DNA of 64,000 nucleotides, taken from contig NC_092261.1 of the NCBI RefSeq assembly GCF_036320965.1, positions 13,350,197 to 13,414,196 of the forward strand, given 5' to 3'. Positions 10,796 to 23,990 of the stretch are shown here, in pieces. Source of the stretch: Panulirus ornatus. Lineage: Eukaryota > Arthropoda > Malacostraca > Decapoda > Palinuridae. Below the pieces are notes generated by a model. It worked only from the letters and a program-made list of their open reading frames with translations, was not told where the DNA came from and searched no databases. Within the stretch, counting starts at the first letter, position 1; each line of letters begins with the position of its first letter. Position numbers and translations under genes: made by a program.

Positions 10796-11459
10796 TATAT
10801 ATATATCAGAGTTTTGAAGCACTATTGCATTTCTTTATCATACAAGATTTTACCCTGAGGCAACCAAACCCAGGATACATTTCTGTGGTCTGTTCTCCAG
10901 CACACTTTGTGCCATATATTAGGAAGAAATCACCCTCTAATATATATATAGATCCTTTATATATACTCTGTAGAGGATGGTCCTTGGATCAATGTATACC
11001 ACTATGTCGATGTAACTCTCAAGGTTGAAGAAAGTGAGGTAGCATAAGAAGGAAGACAGTGTATGAGTTTGGGAAGAATTGTGTTTGAAAAATATAAAAA
11101 GGAAGTTGAAGGAAGATCGAAAAATGAAGGAATAGGCGAAAAACTTGAAGGTGGAAAATACTGGAAGTTAAAACCATTTTTGGAGGAAACTTAAGCGAAT
11201 TTTGGAAGTGTAGAAATCTTGGAAGAGGTGTGATCAGTCTCTAATGTTTAAACCAGTTCTTGGGGCAGCGTAGACAACAAATTCTGGTGAATGTTGTTAG
11301 CAAATTTGAGAGAAACGTGAATCAGATTTTGGAGGAGAGGGTGAAAACGAATTTTAGAGGAAGTGGAAAGAAATACTTTCGGATATCCTTGGTCACTCCA
11401 GCGAGAGGTCCCCACAATATTGCCTCTCCTTGTCTGACTCGAGACTGATCATGTGTGCC

Positions 11460-11800
11460 GTACATATCATGTGGTCGTCTTTGCTGAATATATCATGTGT
11501 TCATGTGTGTTGTATACATCATGTGGTCGTGTGTGCTGCGTGTGTCATGTGTTCGTGCGTTCTGTAGGTATCATGTGGTCGTGTGTACTGCACATGTAAT
11601 GTGTTCGTATGTGCTGTATATGTAATATGTTCGTGTATGGTGTGCGTGTCATGTGTTCGTGTGTGTTGTACGTATCAAACGTTCGTGTGTGTTGTACGTA
11701 TCAAACGTTCGTGTGTGTTGTAAATATCATGTGTTCGTATGTGTGTGTGTGTGTGTGCTGCACGTGTCATGCATTCGGTGTGCTGTACATGTCACGACCA
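11460..11800. repeat. Minisatellite, CATGTGTTCGTGTGTG-type unit
   Basis: About a dozen units of 25-30 bases. 10796-11459 before it and 11800-12219 after it show no supported gene. Confidence 0.75.
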
Positions 11801-12219
11801 ACGTTCAGTCCTGTTTCAAGCTCCGCGAAAGCCGCTTCATGAATAAGTTAAGCATTCCATTACCGTTTGAAGCCTGAGACAGGTCACGTCTTAGGGCTAA
11901 GCCTGAGCCAGAGCTGGCCGACACCAGGCATGCTGACAGCCTTTACTTTTACGTCTTCATGTGTTGTAATCGTTTGCCTCAGCCAACACGACATCGACAA
12001 AATATGTACACCCAGTAATGCCCCGACAAGCACTAAACTCAGCTACCTCCTAAAGCCAGTCTTCAACACAGTCATCATCAGTCACGTTAACAGATGTAAG
12101 TCGTGCAGTTAGTGGTTGAAGTGTGTCTCTTATTTTCCACACTTTATGAGATCGGTGCTGGAACACGTCTCTAGAGCGTGTGGCGAAAGCGATGTTCCAG
12201 GGGACGTGCAGTTGCACAC

Positions 12220-12475
12220 GTCTGTCATCGACGTGGCTCTTGGGTTTTGAGAGAGTAAGAGTTTCCAGATCCTTGCCAGCCTTTGGCTTGGCTTCTGGAT
12301 CTTGAGTGTTTCCAGACTCTCTGGAATGTGTGGTCTTGAGCGAACAACTGGTTCCAGACCCCTGCTAGCCTCTGACCTGGCTCTGCGATCCTGAGCGAAC
12401 AACAGCTTCCAGACCCCTTTCCAGCCTTTGACCCATCTCTGTGGTCTTGAGCGCAAAACGTTCTTGGATCCAATC
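12220..12475. repeat. Degenerate minisatellite, unit about 57 bases
   Basis: Four units built around CTTCCAGACCCCT, GCCTTTGAC and TCTTGAGCGAACAAC. The minus-strand ORFs across it are repeat by-products. 12476-13312 shows no supported gene. Confidence 0.65.
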
Positions 12476-13305
12476 CCTTACGTAAAGCTAGATAAATCGC
12501 CATTGCTAGTAACTACCAGCCATCGCCATTGGCAGTCTTTCATCCTTCTAAATATGAGGACTAAATCAAGAGATATGAACCTTCTCTCCCCCCAACATTC
12601 ACCATAAAATGTGGAGTGAGATTTATCAAAGAATCTTGTGAGGCGGCTGCCATGTGTGGGAGACTTCCCAGAGTGGGCGTCGTCTCCAAGGAAAGTCACC
12701 TTAAGTATAGGTGGTACATCATGCCACTCGCCATGCCATGGAGTGGTATATACAAGTGGTCACGCAATATTTTTGTCTTACATTGTGGAGTACGAAAAGT
12801 TCGCACAGCTCTTGTGTTAGTGTCAGGCAGTGTTATATACAGTCGCGACGTGGGTCTCCAAAAACTGCATTCCAGTATCGTCAGAGTTACCACACGTAGG
12901 TAGAATGATATACTCATTAGACATTATGAAGAGCACGAACGACGTAAATCAGAACTTTTATGTCAGAATATTGGAGTATCTTTCAGAGCTAAAAGACAAA
13001 AATTACTGTCAAAAAGAAAAGTATGCCTGAGGACTGTAAAGGTAAGACAAAAATTACTGACAAAAGAAGAAAAAAAATCCCAGAGGGCTGGAAAGGTCAC
13101 TAAGCTACCGCTTTTGTGCAGGTTTTGTGAGAATAACAACAGTTTGCTGGAGAAGTTGATGATCAGTGTTAATGGGCTATGATCAGGTCGCTCTCCTGAA
13201 ATGTTTAAAAAAAAAGTTAAACCAAATCAGAAATAAGTCTTATGTAACTGCATTACGGTGGAGTCTGAACAAGAAGATGCGAATCTCTGTCTGTCTGTCT
13301 GTCTG

Positions 13306-13312
<7 letters not shown>

Positions 13313-13390
<78 letters not shown>
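13313..13390. repeat. (CT)n
   Basis: About 78 bases of CT preceded by a short CTGT run. Confidence 0.97.
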
Positions 13391-13391
<1 letters not shown>

Positions 13392-13806
13392 CGGAACACC
13401 GCCGTACTCCTCGCGATGACAGGGGCCCCCTTCTGCAGTACCCAACAACACGGAGGCAAATGTTAGCTCCGATTATCCCCGACCGGTTGGTGAAATATTC
13501 AAGAGCAAATACCGGAGCAGCGCTGTCCGCCCTAGACTATTTACAAAGACTTTTTCGAAGTAGTAAAGAATGCATGAAGTAGTAGTAGCAGCAGCAGCAG
13601 CAGCATGAGCAAGCTTCCTGGTTCCTGCCTGGGTGGGTGGCTGGCCACTCACACTGAGTGGTTCCACGTACTGCAACCATCATGGTTCGACTCTCATCAT
13701 TTGGTTTCGTTTTTTTTTTTACTTTTCTTTTTGGCAAGGATGACCTGAGTGATTCGCGTGGCAAACAGGATGGACAAAAGAGATGCTGCCACTTTCAGAT
13801 GAGTGA

Positions 13807-13808
<2 letters not shown>

Positions 13809-13883
<75 letters not shown>
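13809..13883. repeat. (GA)n
   Basis: About 75 bases of GA. 13884-14279 shows no supported gene. Confidence 0.97.
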
Positions 13884-13888
<5 letters not shown>

Positions 13889-14279
13889 GGTTCTTTCATT
13901 GAAATTTGACTTTTCTCTTGCTTTTATTTTTTGTAATTCTTCTTCAAGACTTTTTTTTTTCTTTTAATCTTGAGTATTGTCATGCTTAGACAAGTCACCC
14001 AAGTTACCTCTCCAGCAGCAGTCAATAGTAAGTTGAGAATCTTGTACATTTGCGAGCATTATACACTTGGGAATTATTCATCGTATGTTGTGTGTGGGAG
14101 TGAGCGAAAAATATTTACTCTTCGGCAAAGTGCGAAGCGAGGTGGTAAACACCCCCAGGAGAACACCAACAGAAACTTACACAAAAGGTGTCAGAAAAGT
14201 ACAGAGGAAGGAAGGGGAGGGCATGCCTATCTGGTTTTTGGCCTCCAGTGGAAACAGAGGACTTAGAAACGCTGTGAAC

Positions 14280-14605
14280 TAGAAACCCGGTGAATTAGAG
14301 GACCTGTGGGCTAGAAGACCTGTGGCGAAGGAGACCTTTGAAGTAGAGGGCCTGTGGACTAGGAGACTTGTGAAGTAGGAGATCTGTGAACTGGAGGGCC
14401 TCTGGACTAGGACATTTGTGAACTAGGAGACCTGTGAACTAGAAGACCTGTGGACTAGGAGGCTTGTGAAGTAGAGGGCCTCTGGACTAGGAGACTTGTG
14501 AACTAGGAGATCTGTGGACTAGGAGATCTGTGAACTAGAGGGCCTCTGGACTAGGAGACTTGTGAAGTAGATCTGTGAACTAGAGAACCTATGAACTAGG
14601 GGTGG
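14280..14605. repeat. Minisatellite, unit about 18 bases
   Basis: Units such as GACTAGGAGACTTGTGAAG and GAACTAGAGGGCCTCTG alternate about 18 times. Confidence 0.8.
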
Positions 14606-14637
14606 AAAGGAGGGGAACACCCTCTGCCACAAAGAAA

Positions 14638-14771
14638 TGACGTCACATACTGGTCGACAGCAAAGAGGATGACGTCACTTACTGGTCGACAGGCAAAGAG
14701 GATGACGTCACTTACTGGTCTACAGCAAAGAGGATGACGTCACATGCTGTCTGCAGCTAGGCATGACGTCA
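14638..14771. promoter_or_regulatory. Cluster of five perfect CRE palindromes
   Basis: TGACGTCA occurs at 14638-14645, 14670-14677, 14703-14710, 14735-14742 and 14764-14771, spaced 32, 33, 32 and 29 bases. The units between share TACTGGTCGACAG and CAAAGAGGA. TGACGTCA is the full CREB/ATF site. No gene start is visible nearby, so a regulatory role is inferred from the motif alone. Confidence 0.5.
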
Positions 14772-14939
14772 CTCTAGGCCATTTGACTCCGCCTGACTCC
14801 AACGCTTAAGTTATTCAGAGCCCGGCATTCAGAAAGGTCACTGGGACAAGTTCTTGGTTGCGAAATATCTTCCTTCATTCACCCAGTTCTTCACTCAAAT
14901 CTTACTTCATTTCCCGCATAGTTTTACCTACATTTTACT

Positions 14940-15205
14940 TCATTCACATTGAATTTTATTGCCACTGTGTTTCATTCTCACCTTGTTTCACTCGCGCCGT
15001 GCTTCTTTCATACTGTGCTTCATTCATACTGTGTTTCACTCGTACCGTTCTTTATTCATGCTGTATTTCATTCACACCATTCATACCCTACTTCATTCAC
15101 TCTGTGCTTCATCCCCACCTTGTTTCACCCATACCCTGCTTCATTCACTCTTATGTTTCACTCCCACCTTGCTTCACATTCATACTTCGCTTCATTCACC
15201 TAATA
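14940..15205. repeat. Minisatellite, TTCATTCACACTGTGC-type unit
   Basis: About 12 units of 20-23 bases. Long ORFs in all three plus frames here reflect the repeat. Confidence 0.75.
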
Positions 15206-15370
15206 GATAGACCTGCCTAATAATGCAGTTCTGCGTGACCCTTTCTCATCCATATGACTATAATTCAATTCACTGGGAAAAGTGTCATTACCAGCTTTTT
15301 ATAGCCATAGAATTTATCGGCGGCACAGAGGTCGAGATAGATATACACACTAGTAACAAAAAGCTGCCCG

Positions 15371-15650
15371 TTGGAAGGTTGCGTAAATCCTGGGCTTTTG
15401 TTAAACAAGTGTAGAAGGTTGCGTAAATCCTGAGCTTTTGTTAAACAAGTGTGGAAGGTTGCGTAAATCCTGAGCTTTTGTTAAACAAGTGTGGAAGGTT
15501 GCGTAAATCCTGAGCTTTTGTTAAACAAGTGTGGAAGGTTGCGTAAAACCTGAGCTTTTGTTAAACAAGTGTGGAAGGTTGCGTAAATCCTGGGCTTTTG
15601 TTAAACAAGTGTGGAAGGTTGCGTAAATCCTGAGCTTTTGTTAAACAAGT
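15371..15650. repeat. 40-bp minisatellite, seven near-identical copies
   Basis: GGAAGGTTGCGTAAATCCTG followed by AGCTTTTGTTAAACAAGTGT repeats with an exact 40-base period and only a few substitutions, indicating recent expansion. Confidence 0.95.
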
Positions 15651-16110
15651 GCCTCTGCTCGCTTGGCTGAAGCACGGCATTTTAATTGTTGATTATTTTA
15701 TTGTAACAATTGTCTTTTTGATGTTACTCTCTTTCGTGACATTATTATTTTTTTTTATTTTACTGTCTTATTTTACTGTCCCCCCTTGACATTATTATTT
15801 CTTTAGTTTTACATCTTTTTTTTTTTCTTTTAAATTGCTCATCAAATGAAATATGAACGAGAATTCTTATATTTTTTTTCTTCCTTCGTAAATTGTCCAG
15901 ATGATCAGAGAAGCGCAACTTTGTCTTTTTCGCTCCAAAAAAAGGAAGAAAAAAAATATTACCAAAAAAGAAATGCTGTTCCGATGGAGAGGAAGTTCAC
16001 GGACTTTCATTTTTCAGGATCACGTTTGTAGCGACACAGTGAATGACCAGAATAAGTAATCTCTCTCTGATCAAGTGAGAAGTATTATCATTATTCAAGG
16101 AGACAATCTG

Positions 16111-16266
16111 TCGCGTTCTGTTCAAAGTGTTCGCGTTCTGTTCAAAGTGTTCGCGTTCTGTTCAAAGTGTTCGCGTTCTGTTCAAAGTGTTCGCGTTCTG
16201 TTCAAAGTGTTCGCGTTCTGTTCAAAGTGTTCGCGTTCTGTTCAAAGTGTTCGCGTTCTGTTCAAA
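16111..16266. repeat. 20-bp minisatellite, eight perfect copies
   Basis: TCGCGTTCTGTTCAAAGTGT repeats head to tail. A unit length of 20 makes all frames cycle, giving a false SRSVQSVRVLFKVFAFC-type ORF. There are no spacers, so it is not a CRISPR array. Confidence 0.97.
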
Positions 16267-16360
16267 TGTCATTCCTAATAGTAAAAGTCTTTTGGTGACG
16301 TATGGTCGACCCACCTGAAGACAGACGCGAGGGTGACTGGATGGATGATGGGATGTACGG

Positions 16361-16368
<8 letters not shown>

Positions 16369-16425
<57 letters not shown>
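16369..16425. repeat. (GA)n
   Basis: About 57 bases of GA. Confidence 0.97.
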
Positions 16426-16429
<4 letters not shown>

Positions 16430-16559
16430 TGGATTGCCGAAGTTTTTGAAGTAAACGAACTGTAAAGACGATCAGCACCGAGTGTAATATTCTAATGTAC
16501 ACAAAATCTGCCTTTGGTGTTCCGCGTGATTGTCAGCAACGTAAGACCCGGTGCGTTTT

Positions 16560-17300
16560 CTGTGTAATGGCACGATCAGTTACATTATCACCAGTGGACT
16601 TTACACCTTCATTAAACTATCGGTTACATTAGCACTGAGGTCTATGCGAATTCCATTATCAATCTGGTCTACTCCGTAATTACATTATCAGTAGAGTTTA
16701 CTGTGTAATTACAATATCATTTACCTTATTAATAGTCTACTTTCTAATTACTGTATCAGTTACATTCTCAACAGAGTTTGATTCTGTAATTACCTTACCA
16801 CCAGAGTCGACATTAGTTGCGATATAGGAAACTTAACTCTTTTATTTTAATATAGGTTTCTATAGCATATCTCTGTTATATTTTGTAAGCAACTTTAACC
16901 TCTATTTTACTGAGACAGTTAGCAACACGTGACCTTAAACAACATGAAAGTAAGCAACCTTGACCTTATTCAACGTGCAGTTAGGCAAAGGTGACCTTAT
17001 TTTAACTTTCTTGTTGGCAGCAGTTGACTTTATTCTTCAGCACAAGTGGTAACACTCAGCCACAGTTGACCTTGTTCAACATGCAAGTAAACAACACTTG
17101 ACCTCATTTGACCTGGAAACTGGCAAAATTGGACCTTATCTGACGTGGAGGCTGGAGCACCTTGACCTCATTTGATCCACGAGCTGGCAAAAAAAAAAAA
17201 GAAAATGGACCTTATCGAGCATGGAAGTTAGCAACACTAGACCTTATTTCACGTGCAAGTTGGCAAAAGATATGGACCTTATCTGATATGGAAGATGGCA
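16560..17300. repeat. Degenerate repeats (TTACATTATCA and GACCTTATCTGA units)
   Basis: Two old blocks: 16560-16800 with TTACATTATCACCAG-like units, and 16910-17300 with TTGACCTTATCTGACGTGGA-like units of about 35-40 bases. Confidence 0.55.
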
Positions 17301-17610
17301 TCGCTTGACTTTATCATCGCAGCGTGCAAGGTGACCACAAGTGACCGTGTCTGATCTGGGGCCATAACATAGCAATGGTCTGATCTTTGTACGTGAGGCA
17401 TAACATAGCAGATGTGTGGATGAAGTCTTATTAAAGACGTTGGTTTTGGGCGTCATTCGCTGATGTATCCCCTCGTACCCCAATCCATCACCATCGCCTG
17501 CTGGCTATCCTGCCTGCCTGCCTGCCAGCCATCTGGGTCAAAATATTCATCAGCAGCATTTTCTATACACTCGCCTGCCTTACCTTTAACCTTTCCAGGG
17601 TTCCGCTACA

Positions 17611-17850
17611 CTCGCCAACTCTAACCAGGTGCCTCACCACTACCCCTCGCCAACTCTAACCAGCTGCCTCACCACTACCCCTCGCCAACTCTAACCAGCT
17701 GCCTCACCACTACCCCTCGCCAACTCTAACCAGCTGCCTCACCACTACCCCTCGCCAACTCTAACCAGCTGCCTCACCACTACCCCTCGCCAACTCTAAC
17801 CAGGTGCTTCACCACTACCCCTCGCCAACTCTTCAAGCAGCCGCTTCACC
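17611..17850. repeat. 35-bp minisatellite, about seven copies
   Basis: CTCGCCAACTCTAACCAGCT followed by GCCTCACCACTACCC repeats with an exact 35-base period, with decaying copies to about 17960. Confidence 0.93.
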
Positions 17851-18159
17851 AACACCTTCTCCAGCTCTTCAGCCAGCCCGCTTCACCAACACCCCTCGCC
17901 AAATCTTCAGCCAGCCGCTTCACGAACACCTTTCGCCAACTTTTCAGCTGCTACGCTAACACCCTCGCCATCTCTGCCGCTTGACCTCCTCCCCCCCACC
18001 TTCGCTAGCTCGCCTGCCGTTTCACCCTCACTCTCGCCAACCCACCAGCCGCTTCGCCAACACCCTTGCCGCTTCAGCCAACGCCAGTCCTCCCGCCATC
18101 ACACCAACACACCCTCACCACCTCTCCTTCCATGTAACTAAAACCCACGCCAACTGCCT

Positions 18160-18340
18160 TGCTACTTCTCCAGCAGCCTGGCCATCCCTCACGCCACTTT
18201 ACCTTGCCACTTCTCCAGCAGTCTGGCCATCGCTCACGCCGCTTCACCTTGCCACTTCTCCAGCAGCCTGGCCATCCCTCACGCCGCTTCACCTTGCCAC
18301 TTCTCCAGCAGCCTGGCCATCCCTCACGCTGCTTCACCTT
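18160..18340. repeat. 45-bp minisatellite, four copies
   Basis: CTTCTCCAGCAGCCTGGCCA recurs at 18165, 18210, 18255 and 18300. The unit is a multiple of three, so ORFs stay open on both strands; these are not genes. Confidence 0.92.
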
Positions 18341-19199
18341 TCGAGAACACTTTTATGAAATCTAGCTGACTCCCTTGACCTTTTACGGGGCCAGGTGACG
18401 TCTCAGGTCACCCTGTGTGACCTGGAGTGTTCCAGGTGTCCATTTGGGTTACATTTACGGAGCTTTCGTTATGACCTCTGGCGACCCAAACTCTGAGATC
18501 TCCTGGCCTTTTCGGGAATTCAAGCAACCCTTGTGGTGAACACCTATGACCTCTGGTGAACCCTGTTCTGACCTTAGATGACAATCTTGTGACATTATAC
18601 CACCTGTCGGCTGCAATATCAACAGCGTATCGTGTTTTCTCTGTCGTTTCCTTGAAGGCGAGGGCTTGCAAAAGATCGACATTATTTTGTCCGATAACAT
18701 ACATTTTGTCCGATAACATACATTTTGTCCAAATACTGTACGTTTCCTTTCGTGAAATATTGCGGGGAGAGACAAGGGAGACATGAAACTCGAAGTCAAG
18801 GGAGACAAGGAAGAGATGAAGATCTCGCACAGAGAGAGACAAAGGAAAGAAGAAACTATCTTAGTGAGAGACAAGGGGATATTATGAAACGCTCGTTGAG
18901 ACGAGGGAGAGATTAGACAACAGTAGTAATTTAGCCTTTGGCTCTGTAGCAGTTGGTTTCGTGGACGCTTCTCTGGTATCATAGGTTTCCTATTTCACCT
19001 GACACCTGATGGTCGAGGATCTTCTCCATCTCATTTATCATCGCGTCTCCATCTACAGACATTAGGAATCGAGGATCCTACTGCCGTCATAGACGGTCAG
19101 GTCTTCTGTTCTGTGTCCTATTCAAAGCTAACGTCGCCATAGATCGTCAGATCTTCTGCAGTCTGGCTTTCCCATGTAGTCGCCCTCCTCCTGTGCGCT

Positions 19200-19620
19200 G
19201 TCCACCAGCAGATGATCTTGTTATAGACCATCAGGTTTTCTTACTCTCTATCTTTCCCATCGACTCTTCCCCAACAGATAAACTCCTAAACCATTAAGTC
19301 ATGTGTTATCTGTCCTTTTCCATGCACTGTCCTCCAGCAGATAACATCGTCATAGGCCATCAGGTCTTCTGTTATATGTCTTTTCCCATGCACTGTCCTC
19401 CAGCAGATAACCTCGTCATAGACCTTAAGGTTTTCTGCTATCTGTCTTTTCCCATGCACTGTCCTTTAGCAGATAACCTCGTCGTAGACCATCAGGTCTT
19501 TACAATGCACTGTCCCTCTGTAGATAACCTCGTCATAAACCATCAGGCCTTCTATCATTTAGCATTCCCATGTAGTGTCCAGCAGATAACCTCGTCCAAC
19601 GCCATCAGGTCTTCTGATGT
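19200..19620. repeat. Minisatellite, unit about 60 bases
   Basis: About seven units share CAGCAGATAACCTCGTCATA and GACCATCAGGTCTTCTG. 18341-19199 before it shows no supported gene. Confidence 0.85.
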
Positions 19621-19638
19621 CACTATTCTCCCACGTAC

Positions 19639-19745
19639 TTCTTTTGTGCTCTTCGTCTGACAGTCGATGGGATCAGTATCAGCGTCTGTGTCCTTCTCGT
19701 GTTCATGAAGTTCCTCCACCTCAGCAGTGTACGAACAATCCACGT
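19639..19745 (-). CDS. Possible small exon, unknown acidic protein
   Basis: The acceptor tract ends CCCCCGTTTCAG at 19746. 107 bases encode VDCSYTAEVEELHEHEKDTD, then DPIDCQTKSTKE, followed by a good donor GAA|GTACGT. It enters in phase 1 and leaves in phase 0. The acidic composition looks more like protein than repeat. No partner exon is known, and the minisatellite at 19200-19620 begins right after the donor, so a chance ORF remains possible. Confidence 0.27.
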
Positions 19746-20527
19746 CTGAAACGGGGGTCTTAGAGAACTCACGCAGCGTATGGGAAGTATTGAACTTAGA
19801 TCTCCCATGGGGCGGGGGGAACGATGCTTTTCTCATATCGAATTCAACTCTACATCTGAGTTATCTTTCCCTCACATGGTGTTGTTGTGTCATCGATTCA
19901 GCTTACATCTGTTACGTCATTGTCTTGATGGATATTCACAAGGAAGACACTCCTTACGAATTAAACTGTTGCAGCTAAAAAAGAAGCTAGATATTACGTT
20001 CTTATTGCCACTTGATAGATATTTTTCTGTCATCTTTCCTCTAATACCTCGTAATTAGGTAGCCAGCGATGGTCATTGGCACCAGCGCTCAAATCAGGCC
20101 TGGATGTGGCGATATCGCGTGGATAAATATTGTAAGGAATTACTCTTGCTATTATAAGAGGGTAATGTATTGGAGAGGTAAGATTGCCTTTAAAACATAA
20201 ACGTTCCTAATACGATGGACCCGTTGGGCAATGACTGGGTCATCTGTTATGAAGTTAACTTTACCCGTTCATGTCTTTGTTTTAAGTGGATGACGTAAGA
20301 ATAGACCAGTGAGAAGGCCCTCCCCTCTCCACCATCCTCTCCACTCTCCCCCTTGTGCCACAAAGGCTAGCAGGGAAAAAAGAAGTGAAGAAGTACCTTG
20401 CATTGGCGAAGCAAACCTGCATAGAATTCAACAGTAGAGAACGAAAAGAAGAAAAAATTGTCCCACTGTAAAATCTTGTTGCACTGCCCCACCCTCCGCT
20501 GCACGACAATATATTCATAGGATCTGG

Positions 20528-20528
<1 letters not shown>

Positions 20529-20605
<77 letters not shown>
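20529..20605. repeat. (GA)n
   Basis: About 77 bases of GA. 19746-20528 shows no supported gene. Confidence 0.97.
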
Positions 20606-20607
<2 letters not shown>

Positions 20608-21043
20608 TTATGGACAGAACCAGACGGAATGGTGGCCATCCCAACTTTAGGCCTAAATTTCCGCCTCATTATTATTCATGTCATTAACAGTGGCGCTCAT
20701 AATCTTCATCAAACAGATCATTTAGGAGGGATCCTCGTCGTGATTTATGACCAGAGAGTAAACTTCCCGCAATTAGCCTCAGATAGTAGTTGGCCTTATT
20801 GTCAATAGCACCACCATCATCCTCGAGCTGGTGAAGATAAGCATCACATATGAGTGAACTTGTACGCCTCAAAGTTTCTTTTGTACTGTACGTTCTTCGG
20901 GTGTGGAGTACGTTCTCTTCAGATCTGCAGTGGGTTCATATATACGATATGTTCTTCAGATAGACAGTGTTCTTCATATACACAGTCCGTTCTTTAGATG
21001 AACTTTCTTCAGATGTATAGTAAGATCTTCCCATATACAGGAC

Positions 21044-21044
<1 letters not shown>

Positions 21045-21089
<45 letters not shown>
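21045..21089. repeat. (CT)n
   Basis: About 45 bases of CT. Confidence 0.96.
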
Positions 21090-21091
<2 letters not shown>

Positions 21092-22935
21092 AGTGATAAT
21101 TCCGTGCAAAACATCTGTACTCGGTTGGTAAGAAGACATGATCTTCGAGAGTGACAGCTGAGGTTCCAAAACCACAAGCTTGTAGGAACTCTGACACTTC
21201 GACCACTCCTTCTTCTGTGACCTCGAATCCCTCCAAGATACCATCATCATCATTAACATGTTGAGAGTAAAGGACTCGATGTCATTAGTCTCGAATTTCA
21301 GGAACCATTCGTTCAAGTCTCGCATGAAAGTTGACCAGCAAAAAGTTTAGTCCCGTGTATGAGATGGCGTTGTAAGTCACCGGTTGGGAAATTGGTTGAA
21401 GCACTGGCGGAGGGGGAGAAAAAAAAAAAAGAAAGGGCGAGGAAACTTCTTGGATCCACAGGTAGAGCATTCGAATTCAGGTTTGAATAACTAATCGTTA
21501 CTCTTGACGATTCGCTGGTGTGTGTCCCCCACCTTGAACAAAGCGTCCATTTTTCGTAATCTGGGCTGGCAAAAGACGAGAAACAGAAAAGAGATTGTGC
21601 AGTGGCGAACTACCAAGAAGAATGAGTCGCGGGCTCGAGACGCAAATTCAGTGAAAGAAACTAGATGACTTAAAACGTATTTTACCTTAGGAAAGAGAAG
21701 GTTAAGACGTAGGTGATTTGATACAGTTATTCAAGAATGATCAAAGGCTTTGATGATCACAGTCTAAGCAGTTGTTTGATTCCAGATTTTGTCTGATTTC
21801 ACTCGTAATAATGGGCAAAAAGTCGTGGGAAAAATATGACTTCAAATGAGGCAGTGATTTTTTTTTTTCCTATCCATCCGAATTGTTAAAAATGCAATGG
21901 TTTCACAACCAGCCTCGATAAAAACAGTACCATGGATACATTCAAGAACAAACGTGAGACACACTCCGCTTCAGGTCCACGAGTGACATTAGTTGGGCCC
22001 TCTGAGTTATGTATAAACTTTACAAGTATTTCCCCTTAAGTCACCTCTTTGATCTGTTGCTATTTGCATGCCTTTGTATTCTCATCAACTAAGACTATAT
22101 CCATTTTATGTCCTTCTTATCCCATCATTCCATCATCCAACTGTCTTCTTACAATCCACCTATCCTCCCCACTTTCTACATACCCACCTATCCACTTATC
22201 CGTCTGGCTATCACCCATATACCCATACTACTCAACCACGTACATTCCTACCACTCACATACCCCTCCCTACTGTGTTATGTGGAGCAAGACAACTTGTG
22301 CCATCCAGTGGACCTCCGATGCCCTCTAGGCTTTTGGGCATAATGGAGAGCCACCACAAGATACCCCTGAGACATCCCCCTGGAGCTGAGACATGCTGAG
22401 GACAACCCCCAGTTGTGAGATGAGTGAGGAACAACAGCTTTCGCTGGAAAGATCCACCTGATCCTTAGTGCTGAGCAAGGCGAGAGAGAGACACACACCC
22501 GATCACGAACTCAGAACCATTTCGTTTTGATATTAAGTTCACTCGACATGAGAGAAAACTTTACCGTTACGCCCTGAATGACAAAGAAGCTTGAGGATAC
22601 ATACACTCCTCTGGACCCCCGGTTATGAGTGCATACGTTACCATTTTACGGTGAGGAGAAATGAGGCTTCCTAATTACCAAGCGTAACAGCGAAGCAATA
22701 CTTGTATGTCACGACCAAAGAATGAAACATGATAAAGATTTATGTCTCTGATGATTATCATTCTGGCCCTGAACGTTTAAATGATTTTATTTTCTTTATT
22801 CAAACATATTTTATCTGGCTGGTCCAATAAAGATTTTTATTTGCTTTATCTTTTACTCATTGGATGGAGACGGCCTCGGCCTCAGACCCGGTCCGCCGTA
22901 TCTTTAAATGTCAAATGAGCTTCTGCTTTATGATC
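21090..22935. other. No gene recognised
   Basis: Unique-looking sequence without a domain-bearing ORF or convincing exon. Confidence 0.45.
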
Positions 22936-22939
22936 CCGT

Positions 22940-23165
22940 CTGGGGAGTTGATGGCGAACGTGAGGGAGAGGGAAGGGGGAACTGCCTGGTTGAGGACTGG
23001 GAGATGACTGACGAGGGGAGATGACTGATGGAGGACGGGGGAGAGATGACTGATGAAAGGCGGGGGAGAGATGACTGATGAAAGGCGGGGAAGAGATGAC
23101 TGATGGAAATCGGGGAAGATGACTGATGGTAAATGGGGGAGTTTACTGATGGTAGTGAGGGGAGG
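22940..23165. repeat. Minisatellite, GAGATGACTGATGGAAGGCG-type unit
   Basis: About eight units of 24-28 bases on the plus strand. Looser purine-rich repeats with GACTGAAGGA motifs continue to about 23530. Confidence 0.75.
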
Positions 23166-23855
23166 AGATTGAGTTAAATGAAAGAGAGAGTAAAGGGAAC
23201 TTCGAAGAATATAAAGGACGAATGAAGGTTGTTTGGTTGGCTGAAGAGGAGAGGGGGGACATATGATGTTTGCCTTGACTAAGGGGAATGAAAAGGAGTT
23301 GACTAAAGGAACAGAAGAATGTAGAATAAATAGACTAAAGGAACAGAGGGATGTGGAAATACGTCGACTGAAGATGGAGAGGAAATGAACGGGGAACATG
23401 AGTTAAGAAGGAGAAGGATGCAGGCAAAGTTGACTGAAGGAGTAGGAGGATGTCAATCGGGTCTGACTGACGGAGGAGAAGGGTGAAGGAGGAGGAAACT
23501 GAAGGAAGAGAAGGATGGAGGGGGACCTGACCATCAAGAGGGGGGCGGGTCGTGGGCCTCAGGAAGAGAGAGAAAGTATGTGAGAGCCTCTGGAGATGTT
23601 ATGAGTGGGGGGGGGGGGTGGTCTCGAGATGTTGTGAGAGGGGCCTCTTGAGAAGCCGTAAGAAGGCCTCTGGTGACGTGAGAAGGCCAAGGGAGAAGCT
23701 GTGAGAGGTCCTCCGTAGACGCCGTAAAAAAAGGGGGGAGTGCCATGGTAGAGTTCTTAGAGGCCCCAGTGAAGTTTGAGGAACCACTACTCAAGCCATC
23801 CCTCTCAGGACCTGCTCGGCGGCAAGGCTCAGTATAATTGGTTAAATACAGAGTT

Positions 23856-23859
<4 letters not shown>

Positions 23860-23939
<80 letters not shown>

Positions 23940-23990
23940 AGTCTCTCGCTCTCCTCTCTCATTCTCTCTCTCTCTCTCTCATCTCTCATC
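23860..23990. repeat. (CT)n with degenerate CT tail
   Basis: About 70 bases of pure CT, then interrupted CT to 23990. Confidence 0.96.

Noticed and set aside
16111..16266. Possible CRISPR-like array
   Set aside because: Direct 20-bp head-to-tail copies with no spacers, in a eukaryotic context.
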